64,000 nt of DNA from Bdellovibrio sp. qaytius (GCA_004011035.1 CP025734.1:2254001-2318000); one strand, 5' to 3'. Numbered from the stretch's first letter, positions 41,627-51,152 are shown. Notes: generated by a model from the sequence alone, not told the origin. A program made the numbers and translations.

Positions 41627-42743
41627 TAAAGATCAACGCGAGTATTACAAAGTAAGAGTTGTTAGAAAAAGTCCGATCAACCCTACTCTCCGAGTAGATA
41701 AATTGACGAACAAGATCGCAACTCTGGTAGAAGCTCAAAAGATTGAAAAAAATTTAACACGCGAAGCCGACCGAGATATTTTCTCAAAAGAAACTGAAGG
41801 TGTTAAATGGAAAACTCTTTATGAGGACTGGAATGAAGCTGTTTTTAAAAAGGATATCTTTGCAAAAACACTCAGTATCACGGCCCAAGATGAGTATTAT
41901 AAAATCTTAAGAAACTATACTAGCGAATGGAATAATCTTCGAATTGAAGAAATCGACAAGTCGAAAGCTTGGCTTTTACTTGATAAAGTTGATCGTGAAG
42001 TTTCAATAGCCCGACGAAAAAGATTAAGAACTGCAATTGATTCAGTTTATTCCTGGGCAATTTTGTCTTCTAGGATCAAAGGCATCTCGACTCCTTGCGA
42101 GGGGTACAAGAGCGCCAGAAAAGAAGATGAAAAAATCCCAGAGATTTTAACTTTAGAAGAAATTAAGCGTTTGCTTAAATCCGCTAAAGAATTAAATAGT
42201 CACTGGTATCCAATCTGGGCTTTGGCATTATTTACAGGGATGCGTTCAGGTGAGTTGTACGCCCTTCAGTGGGACGCAATTGATTTTGAAGGCTGCATGA
42301 TTCAAGTTCACCGCAACTGGACAAACAAAACAGGGTTCGGTCCGACCAAGGGTCGATACTGGCGTTCATGTCCGATGGGTGAACAACTCATGGATTTCCT
42401 GAAAGAGCTTAAGCTTAAAACTGGTAATACCAAGTTTGTACTTCCAAGATTTCAATCATGGACTGATGGTGAGCAAGCCGACCGCTTAAGAAAGTTCTGC
42501 ATTGGCGTAGGTCTTCCCTCTATTAAGTTTCACACGTTAAGAGCTTGTTTTGCTACGCAGCTAATTAAAGACAGCGTAGCACCGGCAATTGTGATGAAAA
42601 TCTGCGGATGGAAAGACTTAAAGACCATGCAACGGTATATAAGACTTGCAGGGATTGAAGTCAGAGGGGCAACTAATTCGATTAGGATCTTGCCTGAAAA
42701 GGAGGCTATGGGACGCGTTCTAGAACTGTTCGGAAATAATTGA
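41601..42743 (+). CDS. int: Tyrosine recombinase (integrase)
   Basis: The 380-residue protein has an N-terminal SAM-like domain and a catalytic domain with R215 (TGMRSGEL), K250, H311-x-x-R314 (HTLRACFATQL), W337 (CGWKDL) and the nucleophile Y346 (MQRYIRL). All positions expected are present, so it is probably active. It catalyses insertion and excision of the element. Residues 351-371 correspond to the fragment at 4227-4287, so the recombination site may lie in the gene's own 3' end. Confidence 0.92.
   Translation: MAIVKYFDSKDQREYYKVRVVRKSPINPTLRVDKLTNKIATLVEAQKIEKNLTREADRDIFSKETEGVKWKTLYEDWNEAVFKKDIFAKTLSITAQDEYYKILRNYTSEWNNLRIEEIDKSKAWLLLDKVDREVSIARRKRLRTAIDSVYSWAILSSRIKGISTPCEGYKSARKEDEKIPEILTLEEIKRLLKSAKELNSHWYPIWALALFTGMRSGELYALQWDAIDFEGCMIQVHRNWTNKTGFGPTKGRYWRSCPMGEQLMDFLKELKLKTGNTKFVLPRFQSWTDGEQADRLRKFCIGVGLPSIKFHTLRACFATQLIKDSVAPAIVMKICGWKDLKTMQRYIRLAGIEVRGATNSIRILPEKEAMGRVLELFGNN
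42653..42714 (+). repeat. Right copy of the integrase 3'-end direct repeat
   Basis: This 62-bp stretch codes for the residues just after the catalytic tyrosine and matches 4227-4287 in direct orientation. The longest exact runs are GAAAAGGAGGCTATGGGAC and GGCAACTAATTCGATTA. It may include the attachment core. Confidence 0.7.
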
Positions 42744-42878
42744 TTACGATCACAGAATGTGGTTTAAGGTGTGAGTACGGTGATGCTTCGACCTAAACTG
42801 TTGAAAAGACTTAAGGTCCTACAGCACTACCATTTTTTTCTGTTTCTCAATTAGACATTAGTGTACTTCTAGTCTGGA

Positions 42879-44345
42879 TTGAATAAAAAAGACTATTTAA
42901 AACTTTTCGAAGAATCCAACAAAACTGCTGCGACCAACTGCTGTGACCTATTGGAACTTGCTGCGCACTCACAAAAGCTTTCGTCATTGCTTTTATTTTT
43001 AGTACAAAATAGGCCTGCTCTAGAACTCGCAATTTCTAAAACAACTTCAGTTCATAAATTTATTTTTAATATTATCGCAGCTTCAGGCTCGCCAAATCCA
43101 GACATTCTTAAGATACAACACCCTTCAATAATTTTAAATATTGGAAACATGTTCAACACTCTAGCAGTAGTACTGACTGACAGTTTAGACCCAGATGTAT
43201 CAGTTCAACTTGAATCGCAAGTCACCTTAAGCCTTAAAATTTTAGCTAAAAAATGGGTTGCAGCGTCCTGTCACCAAATCAACCCATTATCTCAAGCTCT
43301 TAATACAGTTTTAAATATTGCAAAAAGCTTTTCTGCCGGAGGAGCTAGGTTTTTAATTCTAGAATTACCGATAGGGAATACAATTCCCACGCGAGCGCTT
43401 GAATCGATTTTCGAGAAAGAAGGATTATTATTTGAACTTCTTCGCATTTCTCTAAATAGAAATGATAAATCCAATGTTGGCCTCACGAGAGCGGATATTC
43501 TCAAGGAAAAGCTTAATGAGTTTAAATTAGATAAAAATACTGTAATTATTTATATCGACGAATGGGTTACTGGATCGAATTTCAATACTATCACAAAAAT
43601 ACTTGAGAAATTTGCAACCGAAAAATCTGTCTTTTTAATTCCAGTTGCACTTCAAGTAAAAGATGCTGAACGAGAGGTACGCTATAACTCATATCAGAAA
43701 TTTCATAATTCACTTACCAAAAAAATTGGACACTCCGGTGATCAGTTGAGAATAATTTTTCCCGCACTTGGCCCCGAAGAAGAAAATGATCAACGTTTTT
43801 TTTGGACTGAAAATGATCGTCTTGCCGGTTATCGCAAAATGCAGCATTTCGGCTCAGTTCTAAGTTCAATTGTCGAAGTTGTCGATGAGTTACTAGTAAA
43901 TGATGATTCGCTGAAAACTGCACATTCAGAAATTATGAGACTTTTAGCAAATGAAGAAAATATTAATGACAAAGATTGGCTGACCCTTACACCAAAATCC
44001 TTTCGTGATGCCATACAAGAAAATTATTCTGCTTTCGTCGATTGGAAAAAAGAAGTAATTACATATAAATTCCAAAGCAACATGGGTGAATGTTCTGACA
44101 CTTCTGATAGTATGAATGAGATTAATACTGCACTTTCTGAAAAAGCTGAAAACACAAAAGCAAAGTTGCCAGTCCTAGCTGCACTCGCGCTTATAAAAGT
44201 AAAAGAAGTAAATCCGCGTGATCAATATTACTTTAAGGACCATGTGCCTGTAGTTTCAGAGCTTAACAACGGATTAGAATTACTATCAGAAATTTTTATT
44301 TCAGAATTAACCCTGGATATAATTCATAGAATATTCCCAGAGTGA
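42879..44345 (+). CDS. Phosphoribosyltransferase-like domain protein of unknown role
   Basis: The frame starts with TTG at 42879; a TAG lies nine bases upstream and the ribosome site is weak. The 488-residue protein has a PRTase-like core: FLILELPIGNTIPTRAL near residue 155, then RADILKEKL and NTVIIYIDEWVTGSNF near residue 222, where the usual PRTase DDvxTG loop reads DEWVTGS. The rest is helical and unrecognised. PRTase-like proteins of this kind occur in some conflict-associated loci. It lies 136 bases after the integrase, so it may be at the element edge. Function unknown. Confidence 0.5.
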   Translation: MNKKDYLKLFEESNKTAATNCCDLLELAAHSQKLSSLLLFLVQNRPALELAISKTTSVHKFIFNIIAASGSPNPDILKIQHPSIILNIGNMFNTLAVVLTDSLDPDVSVQLESQVTLSLKILAKKWVAASCHQINPLSQALNTVLNIAKSFSAGGARFLILELPIGNTIPTRALESIFEKEGLLFELLRISLNRNDKSNVGLTRADILKEKLNEFKLDKNTVIIYIDEWVTGSNFNTITKILEKFATEKSVFLIPVALQVKDAEREVRYNSYQKFHNSLTKKIGHSGDQLRIIFPALGPEEENDQRFFWTENDRLAGYRKMQHFGSVLSSIVEVVDELLVNDDSLKTAHSEIMRLLANEENINDKDWLTLTPKSFRDAIQENYSAFVDWKKEVITYKFQSNMGECSDTSDSMNEINTALSEKAENTKAKLPVLAALALIKVKEVNPRDQYYFKDHVPVVSELNNGLELLSEIFISELTLDIIHRIFPE

Positions 44346-44524
44346 CATCCAACTACTCACTAGATTCAATCTTAATAACCTAATTTAGGTAAATATCACC
44401 CTATATTAGGTTATATTAGAAATGGCAGTTTAAATGCAGAATTACCCACATCGACCTCCCAAAGCACAACTCAATTGAAAACCTAATGAGAAAGCTATCA
44501 AGTAGCTTTCATCTCCACTGCTGA

Positions 44525-44540
44525 AATGAGAATCATTTGC
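44525..44540. promoter_or_regulatory. Fur-box-like site
   Basis: AATGAGAATCATTTGC matches 13 of 16 positions of the central Fur consensus (AATGATAATCATTATC). It lies 48 bases before the TIGR03118 gene and would make the iron operon iron-repressed. Confidence 0.65.
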
Positions 44541-44587
44541 AATAAGAGCCCGGCTGCAGCAATTTGGCCATTCTTAGAGGAGAATTC

Positions 44588-45796
44588 ATGTTTCAATCAA
44601 AAGCTATTATCCTACTTACTTCAGCATTAATCATTTCAGGCTGTTCAACACCAAAAGTAAAACCGACAGCTGTTAATTCAGAAAATAATTTCGGCCAAAT
44701 TAATCTTGTCGCTAACCGTGCAGAGTTCAAACCGCAAATCGTTGATCCACAAATGCAAAATGCATGGGGCTTAGCTAACCGCCCTGCTGGTTTAGGTGGT
44801 CACTTTTGGATTACAGCACAAAAAGCTGGTTCATCTATTGAGTATGTTGGCGACGTTGGCCAACAAAAACTTTTTCAAGACGGTTTAAAAAATGTAGATT
44901 TAAGTCATAAAAAAGGAAAGTTAGACTCTCCGACGGGTGTTGTTTTTAATCCTTCAACAAACTTCGTGATTGAACAACCGAGCAAATCTGGAAAATTTAC
45001 TTCTGAAAGTAAATTTATTTTCGCTTCTGATTCTGGCCGCATTTACGGCTGGGCTGAAAAGAAAAATGCTGATGGCACATTTAACCGCCCAACTGATGGT
45101 GTTGTTAAAGTTAACAACCAAAAACGTGGCGATCAGTATTTTGGTTTAGGCATTGATTCTAAAGGTGAAAAATTAATTGTTGCTGATTTCGGAACAAAAC
45201 CACAAATCAGAATGTTTGATTCAAAATTTAAAGAAATCAAATTAGCTAAAGACCAATTTAAAAATCCATTCATCAAAGGCGCTTACACAAAAGCTGGTGA
45301 ATATGGTCCTTACAATGTTCAGGTTTTAAACTTAGGTTCAACTGAGCATGTTTTCGTTGCCTATTCTGAAATTGAAAAACATCCAAAAACAGGAAAACTT
45401 GAAGCTGGCGAAGAACAAAAAGGCGAAGGTCTTGGCCGTGTTGTTGAGTACGACTTAGATGGCAAATTAGTTCGCGTATGGAACGACAAAGGTTTACTTA
45501 ATGCTCCTTGGGGTTTTGCGGTGGCTCCTTCTGAAGGGTTCGGAAAATTTTCTGGCGCTTTATTAGTTGGTAACTTTGGCGATGGCACAATAGTAGCTTT
45601 TGATCCTAAAACTTTTGAAGCTATTGATTACTTAAAATCAAAAGGCAATAAAATCCAAATCGAAGGTCTATGGGGTATTATGTTTGGTAACGGCGCAAGC
45701 TTAGGTGAAAAAAATCACCTTTACTTCGCTGCTGGTCCGAACGATGAGACCGACGGTATCTTTGGTAAAATCAAATCTGAAACTTCTCAGGAGTAA
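44588..45796 (+). CDS. TIGR03118-like lipoprotein of the iron-uptake operon
   Basis: From the ATG at 44588 (GAGGAG site) the protein has 402 residues, with a lipobox (IISGCSTP). The mature part begins FGQINLVANRAEF and contains AWGLANRPAGLGGHFWI, DGVVKVNN and NAPWGFAVAPS, the blades of a beta-propeller typical of the TIGR03118 family. It heads the operon with a cupredoxin and an FTR1 permease behind a Fur box. It may assist iron oxidation or capture outside the inner membrane. Confidence 0.75.
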   Translation: MFQSKAIILLTSALIISGCSTPKVKPTAVNSENNFGQINLVANRAEFKPQIVDPQMQNAWGLANRPAGLGGHFWITAQKAGSSIEYVGDVGQQKLFQDGLKNVDLSHKKGKLDSPTGVVFNPSTNFVIEQPSKSGKFTSESKFIFASDSGRIYGWAEKKNADGTFNRPTDGVVKVNNQKRGDQYFGLGIDSKGEKLIVADFGTKPQIRMFDSKFKEIKLAKDQFKNPFIKGAYTKAGEYGPYNVQVLNLGSTEHVFVAYSEIEKHPKTGKLEAGEEQKGEGLGRVVEYDLDGKLVRVWNDKGLLNAPWGFAVAPSEGFGKFSGALLVGNFGDGTIVAFDPKTFEAIDYLKSKGNKIQIEGLWGIMFGNGASLGEKNHLYFAAGPNDETDGIFGKIKSETSQE

Positions 45797-45801
45797 TTCA
45801 T

Positions 45802-46140
45802 ATGAAAAAAACTTTATTAACTATCGTAGCTTTATTTTCAGTTTGCACAGTGAGCATCGCTCACGCTTCTGATGACACAGTTCAAATTACATTAGTGGCT
45901 CAAGATGGTAAATTTACTCCAACTGAAATTAAAGTTCCTGCTGGAAAACGCGTTGAACTGACAGTTGAGAACAAAGGTACGTCTGCTGAAGAATTCGAAA
46001 GCAAAGAACTTAAACGTGAAAAAGTTGTTCCTGCTGGAAAAACTGTAAAAATCGTTTTAGGCACTTTAAAAAAAGGCACTTACAAATTTTTTGGTGATTA
46101 TCACGCTGACACAGCTAAAGGCGTTATCATCGCTGAATAA
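45802..46140 (+). CDS. EfeO-type cupredoxin protein
   Basis: The 112-residue protein has a signal peptide and one cupredoxin domain: QDGKFTPTEIKVPAGKRVEL, FESKELKREKVVPAGK and GTYKFFGDYH. These motifs match the cupredoxin part of EfeO/FTR1-linked proteins. It probably binds copper or iron and works with the permease next to it. It lies five bases after the propeller gene. Confidence 0.82.
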   Translation: MKKTLLTIVALFSVCTVSIAHASDDTVQITLVAQDGKFTPTEIKVPAGKRVELTVENKGTSAEEFESKELKREKVVPAGKTVKIVLGTLKKGTYKFFGDYHADTAKGVIIAE

Positions 46141-46169
46141 GCATTGAGTTTTACTGAAGGAAAATTATT

Positions 46170-47003
46170 TTGGATTTAAGTTTTTTAACCAAAGCAACAG
46201 GTATAGTTTTTCGCGAGTCTTTCGAGGCTGTGTTAATCTATGGAATTATTGTCAGCTATTTTAAAAAACATGAATCTAATCACGCTGGTTTACGTTCGGC
46301 TAAAACTGGGCTTATCTTAGGAATTCTAGCCAGTGTTGTTCTGGGAATTGCTTTAGCCGGAGCTATTCCTGCTTTTTCTCCAGAAATATTTTCTTACTTT
46401 GAAATTTTCATCGTTTTAGGCGGAAGCTTAATGATGCTTTATATGGTGTTCTGGATGAGTGAACATTCAAAACATTTAAAGCACGATATTGAAACCGGCA
46501 TCAAACAAGACAGCTCGAATTCAATTGTAGGTGCAGTTTTTGTGGCTATCTTCAGAGAAGGCATCGAAGCCGTTGTTTACCTTTACAGTTTAGCGTTTGA
46601 AAAGCCAACATTGGCGCACCAGTCTTCGGTGCTGTTAAGCCTTACCCTTGGAGTATTGTTGGCTGTTATCGTGTATCAACTGATGTTAAAGGGCTCAAAA
46701 CATCTGTCGTTAAAAACTATTTTCAGAATTTCAGGAATTTGGTTGTTAATTTCATCGAGCTCTTTGATAGCTACGGGGCTTGATAAAGTTTATTCGGCAG
46801 GATTCTTAGAGAATTTTTCTGAGCCGCTCTTTAGTATCGACATCCCTGAGTTTTTTGCACGAGCCATGACAACTATTGAATCTATGGTTGGTATCAGAAC
46901 TCAACCTACGATTGCGCATTTAGCTTTATTTATTTTATTTTGGTCATTCGTGATTTATAAAGATCCACTTAAATTTCGTCACAAAGAACAGGTCGCTAAG
47001 TAA
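46170..47003 (+). CDS. FTR1-family iron permease (EfeU-like)
   Basis: It starts with TTG at 46170 (GAAGGA site) and has 277 residues with seven helices. The two REXXE motifs are RESFE near residue 15 and REGIE near residue 131, required for iron transport. It takes up ferric or ferrous iron coupled to oxidation. Fur control is inferred from the box upstream of the operon. Confidence 0.9.
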   Translation: MDLSFLTKATGIVFRESFEAVLIYGIIVSYFKKHESNHAGLRSAKTGLILGILASVVLGIALAGAIPAFSPEIFSYFEIFIVLGGSLMMLYMVFWMSEHSKHLKHDIETGIKQDSSNSIVGAVFVAIFREGIEAVVYLYSLAFEKPTLAHQSSVLLSLTLGVLLAVIVYQLMLKGSKHLSLKTIFRISGIWLLISSSSLIATGLDKVYSAGFLENFSEPLFSIDIPEFFARAMTTIESMVGIRTQPTIAHLALFILFWSFVIYKDPLKFRHKEQVAK

Positions 47004-47010
47004 GTGCCCT

Positions 47011-47448
47011 ATGACCTGGAAATCTCTGCTCATTGTTTTTATTTTTTCATCAAGCCAGGCGATGGCCATCGCGAAAAAACAAATTTCGCAGAATGAATTC
47101 AATCAGCTTTACGAAGCTGAAATAAAACCCCTATTTGCAAAAAGCTGTTTTGAATGTCATAGCCAAAACAATGAACTACCGTGGTTTCATAATCTGCCCG
47201 TGATTAAAGAGATCATGGATGAACACATCGCCCAAGCGCAAAAACATTTAGACTTAACCCACGGGTTTAAGAACTACAAAGCCGACCAAATTCAGTTCAA
47301 GCTAGATTTAATTGCTCACACAGTTAGAAATGATTTAATGCCGCCCAAGAGCTATCGCCTGACTCATAGAGTAGCGTTAACCGAGCAGGATAAAGCCGCC
47401 ATTGAAAACTGGATCGCCAAAAGCCGCTCTTTACTGACTCTTAATTAA
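47011..47448 (+). CDS. Haem-binding domain (CxxCH) protein
   Basis: The 145-residue protein has a signal peptide and one haem motif, CFECHSQNNELPWF, followed by HIAQAQKHLDL and a late MPPKSYRLTH. This is the Haem_bd domain of periplasmic proteins. It is last in the iron operon and may donate or accept electrons during iron oxidation. It ends two bases before the convergent kinase. Confidence 0.78.
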   Translation: MTWKSLLIVFIFSSSQAMAIAKKQISQNEFNQLYEAEIKPLFAKSCFECHSQNNELPWFHNLPVIKEIMDEHIAQAQKHLDLTHGFKNYKADQIQFKLDLIAHTVRNDLMPPKSYRLTHRVALTEQDKAAIENWIAKSRSLLTLN

Positions 47449-47450
47449 GA

Positions 47451-50400
47451 TTAAATAACTGACTGATGTGAACTTAATACGCGTGATATTTCTCCGACCA
47501 TGGCATCTGGTTTTACGGGCTTAAAAATATTGCCGTCAAAACCAGACCGTAAAATTTTATCATACTGAAGACCAGCACTGTGAGCCGAAAAAGAAATAAC
47601 CGGTAAGTTTTTCCCTAAAGCTTTTCGAACATCCGCGAGAAGTTGGAAACCGTTACCGTCAGGCATTTCAATATCTGTAATAATCAAATCCAACTGATTT
47701 TTTTGAATGATCTTTAACGCTTCATCTGCAGAGCTAGCCACTGAAATTTCAGCCCCCGCCCTTTCTAAAATCATTTTTACGAAAACTATATTATCTTCAG
47801 AATCATCAACGAGTAAGATGTGCGCCCCAAACAATGTGTTATGAGAAATAGAACTGGCTTGCGCTGGAGTTTTTTTCTTTGCTAATAATTGGTCAGTATT
47901 TGAGTAAGGAATAGTGAAGTAAAATGTCGTGCCTTTGCCAATTTCACTTTCTACCCAGATTTTTCCGTTATGAGCTACGACGATACCCTGCGCGATTGAA
48001 AGACCTAAACCGCTTCCAAGTTTTTTAGCTTTCTCAGATTGCCAAAATCTATCGAACACTTTTGGTAATTGTTCTGCCGAGATACCCGGCCCATTATCAG
48101 CCACACTAATTAATAAATTTTGTTCTAAATCCTTCATTGCCACAACAATTTCACTACCTATAGGCGAAAATTTAAGAGAATTTCCTATTAAATTTGATAG
48201 AACTTGAACAATTCGCCCACCATCACAAGCTACATTTTTTACAAGTGATGGCATATCAGCACGAATGGTAATCTTTTTTTGTTGGGCTAGGGTTTTAAAA
48301 CTATCAACAACTTGTGAGATGATCTGTTTTAAATCTTCATCAACCAGCTCAACTGCAAAACTTGAAGATTCCATTTTCGCAAAATCTAACAAATCACTAA
48401 TTAAATTTTGCATTTGTTTTACAGATCTACGAATACGTACTCCGCAGTCTCTGACAATCGCCCAGTCTAAGGCTTTACTTTGATCTAAGAAGTCGGCAGA
48501 CAAACTTACGGCAGACAAAGGGTTTTTCAGATCATGAGAAACAATCGCTAAAACTTCTTCTCGAGTTTTAACTGCACGTTCGGCGCGGTCTTTCTGAGAA
48601 AGCGCTTCAAGCTCTGCTTCCTTAATTTCTGTGACATCAACTACGAGCACAAAAAAACCTGCGACCTTACCTTGAATGAAATCTGGAATATATAAGGCTT
48701 TCGTATGTCGAAGCTGTCCGGTGGATTTCATAGTCAAATCGCGGTCAAACTGCTGAACCTGTCCGTTTAAGGCCCCTTCGATAAAAGCTTTGTTTTTTTG
48801 GTAGAGCTGATCACCCAGTAAATCACGCATTAAAGTGCCAACTAGATTTTCAGGAGAAAAACCAAACCAATCAATATAACTTTTATTTGCAAATTGGCAA
48901 ATTTCGTTTTTATCCCAGTAAGCAATTAATGACGGCAGACTGTTGGTTACGACTTCAGCCAAGCGTGAATACTGTTGTAGTCTAGCATTTTCAAGAACCA
49001 CGGCACAGCGGCTTGCGATGATTTTAAAAAAATCAGCATCAGCTTTAGAAATTTTCGAATTTTTACTGTTTTTGATAAAGGCGATTGTACCCACGGCTCG
49101 CCCCTGAGAAATCAACGGTAAGACGGCGTAAGAGAAAGCTCCAAGCTGCAAAAGAGCTTTTTTGTTGGCTTGGTCAACTTCAGAATTTTCTGTAATTTCT
49201 TTTTCAGTATCTTCTACAATAACGGCTTCACCTGTTCTTAGAACATGTAACGAGCCAAAACTGCCTGGCATTAAAAACTTTTGTACATTATTCTTAAACT
49301 CTTCCGATTTTTCTTTTTGCTTCGTCGCCGAAGCTTTATAAACCAATTCACCCTGTTCAACGACTTTAATCACACAAGAATCCGCGTATTTTGTAACTAG
49401 CAGCTCAGCCAATTTTTCGAATTTTTCATCGTAGTCAAATGCTTCTTCAAGCACTCGCCCCATATCGGCTAAAAATTTTTGCTGATCTTCGAATTTTTTT
49501 CTTTCGGTAACATCACGGATGATAGCTGTTACCCGAAGGCCTTCATCCGTAAAAGTTGGGCTTAAGCTAATATCGACAGGAAATTCAGAGCCATCTTTTT
49601 TTAAACCAAAAAGGTCTAATCCAGCACCCATTGGTCGCGAATGCGCATGGGCTGAATAATTCATACGACGACCAACATGAAAAGCTCTGTAGCGTTCTGG
49701 AATCAAAACTTCAATGGGCTTTCCAATGAGCTCTTCTTCGCGATACCCAAATCTTTCACCAAGTTTTTTATTAATCATTGTTATGTAGCCATTTTCATCT
49801 GCAACAAGAATAGAATCGTAGGCGCCTTCAAAAACAGTCCTAAACTTTTTTTCTGAAGAGACTATGGCAAGGTCTGATTTTTTTCTTAATGAAATGTCTC
49901 TGACAAAAGCGACTATTCTGTTGCCTTTAACTGATCGCGCGCTTATTTCAACGGGCAATGAAGTGCCGTCTTTGCGTCGCAAATTCCATTCTAACTGAAT
50001 AATATCGCTACTTGCTGCATGATGCTTTAAAACTACTTTAAGTTTTGCAGTATCTTCAGGAAATATAATATCCATGATCGTTTTGCCGATGAGTTCTGAT
50101 TCATCATACTGAAGCATTCGACAACCACTTAAGTTAACACTTGTGTAAATTCCGTTTAAATCAGCTTCAAAAATGCCATCTGCGGCAAGTTCAACGGTTT
50201 CTCTAAATTTGAGCTCACTTTTTTGTAACTCTTCGGTACGAATTCGAACTCGCTCTTCAAGTTCGGTGTTTAGCTGTTCAAGCGACTTACGTTTTTCAGT
50301 CAGTCGAAGATCCATTGTATTCAAGCGGCGAGCATTCCACCAAATAAAAAATGAAAATAGAAATAAACTAAGTGTGACTACGATAACACCATCTATGCTA

Positions 50401-51152
50401 GCATCAATTTTATAATATTGAGTCATTTCTCTGACACAAAATCCAATCAGCATGAGGGTGAACATAGAAATCGGCAATAATTTTCGGCTAAGAAGACCAC
50501 CACTTTGTTGAGCTAAGAAAGGTTGTAAAATCACAGAGTCTCTGGCCGAAAACAGTAAACTTAAATTCAGACACAGAAACGCAACTACTGTTTGGGGTGC
50601 TATTGTTTTATATGATAAAAATGAAAGTAAATTTGAAGCTCCGTAAAGATAACCCAACAGTGCTAAGACACTGATAAAAAGACATAATACCTGAATTAAA
50701 CCTGCGATTGTGTGAAATAATTTTTTGTAAGATAAAAATATAGAAAACGAAGTTAGCGCAAGTACGGTAGCAGAAACAAAAGACATTCTTCCCGGCTTCA
50801 AATATGTAACTTCGATGTCTTTAAAAACAAGCTCGTCAATGCCGAAATTAAAACCTGCAAGGTATTCTATGATTGTCATTGAAGAAACAACAAATACGAT
50901 TGCGGTTAGTGTTAAATTAAACCAGCGTTTTTGCTTTGGTGATTCTGACGAATACGCATAGCTAACAAGGCCAAGTAGAAAAATACAAAGTGCCGTGTTA
51001 AATTTAATTGTCACCAAATTCGGTATCACAGCTTTTAAATATCCGAGATCAAAAACCCACCCCAGCAAAGAAAGCGACCCAATAGCAATAGTAAGGACCG
51101 CAAATATTCTACTGAATGCATGATCACTGTTTAGAATTTTTTTTAATTCCAT
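47451..51152 (-). CDS. Large hybrid sensor histidine kinase with PAS, GAF and receiver domains
   Basis: From the ATG at 51152 it has 1233 residues; an ATG at 51206 lacks a ribosome site. The order is about eight hydrophobic helices (1-270), a coiled coil, PAS (near 300), PAS (near 430), GAF (near 560-720), PAS (near 730), HisKA with VSHDLKNPLS (near 870), HATPase with VADNGPGIS and GLGLSIAQG, and a receiver domain with ILLVDDSEDN, TDIEMPDGNG and FKPVKP. It is an orphan kinase that senses an unknown membrane or cytoplasmic signal. There is no partner regulator gene beside it. Confidence 0.88.
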   Translation of the reverse strand: MELKKILNSDHAFSRIFAVLTIAIGSLSLLGWVFDLGYLKAVIPNLVTIKFNTALCIFLLGLVSYAYSSESPKQKRWFNLTLTAIVFVVSSMTIIEYLAGFNFGIDELVFKDIEVTYLKPGRMSFVSATVLALTSFSIFLSYKKLFHTIAGLIQVLCLFISVLALLGYLYGASNLLSFLSYKTIAPQTVVAFLCLNLSLLFSARDSVILQPFLAQQSGGLLSRKLLPISMFTLMLIGFCVREMTQYYKIDASIDGVIVVTLSLFLFSFFIWWNARRLNTMDLRLTEKRKSLEQLNTELEERVRIRTEELQKSELKFRETVELAADGIFEADLNGIYTSVNLSGCRMLQYDESELIGKTIMDIIFPEDTAKLKVVLKHHAASSDIIQLEWNLRRKDGTSLPVEISARSVKGNRIVAFVRDISLRKKSDLAIVSSEKKFRTVFEGAYDSILVADENGYITMINKKLGERFGYREEELIGKPIEVLIPERYRAFHVGRRMNYSAHAHSRPMGAGLDLFGLKKDGSEFPVDISLSPTFTDEGLRVTAIIRDVTERKKFEDQQKFLADMGRVLEEAFDYDEKFEKLAELLVTKYADSCVIKVVEQGELVYKASATKQKEKSEEFKNNVQKFLMPGSFGSLHVLRTGEAVIVEDTEKEITENSEVDQANKKALLQLGAFSYAVLPLISQGRAVGTIAFIKNSKNSKISKADADFFKIIASRCAVVLENARLQQYSRLAEVVTNSLPSLIAYWDKNEICQFANKSYIDWFGFSPENLVGTLMRDLLGDQLYQKNKAFIEGALNGQVQQFDRDLTMKSTGQLRHTKALYIPDFIQGKVAGFFVLVVDVTEIKEAELEALSQKDRAERAVKTREEVLAIVSHDLKNPLSAVSLSADFLDQSKALDWAIVRDCGVRIRRSVKQMQNLISDLLDFAKMESSSFAVELVDEDLKQIISQVVDSFKTLAQQKKITIRADMPSLVKNVACDGGRIVQVLSNLIGNSLKFSPIGSEIVVAMKDLEQNLLISVADNGPGISAEQLPKVFDRFWQSEKAKKLGSGLGLSIAQGIVVAHNGKIWVESEIGKGTTFYFTIPYSNTDQLLAKKKTPAQASSISHNTLFGAHILLVDDSEDNIVFVKMILERAGAEISVASSADEALKIIQKNQLDLIITDIEMPDGNGFQLLADVRKALGKNLPVISFSAHSAGLQYDKILRSGFDGNIFKPVKPDAMVGEISRVLSSHQSVI

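Larger units (their letters stand above)
4227..42743 (+). mobile_element. Putative integrative element bounded by an integrase 3'-end repeat
   Basis: A 61-62 bp direct repeat bounds this segment, the right copy lying inside the 3' end of the tyrosine integrase gene. Between the copies lie arsenic, copper and Zn/Cd resistance genes, an ECF sigma factor, regulators, a type IV secretion operon, and excisionase and integrase genes. This is the layout of an ICE or a degenerate ICE. No tRNA gene is visible at either end, and no relaxase or coupling protein was found. The left limit could instead be a scar of an older related element, so the exact ends are inferred. Confidence 0.5.

Noticed and set aside
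44480-44510. Hairpin GAAAGCTA-N5-TAGCTTTC as a terminator
   Set aside because: No T-run follows on either strand; it is left unassigned.
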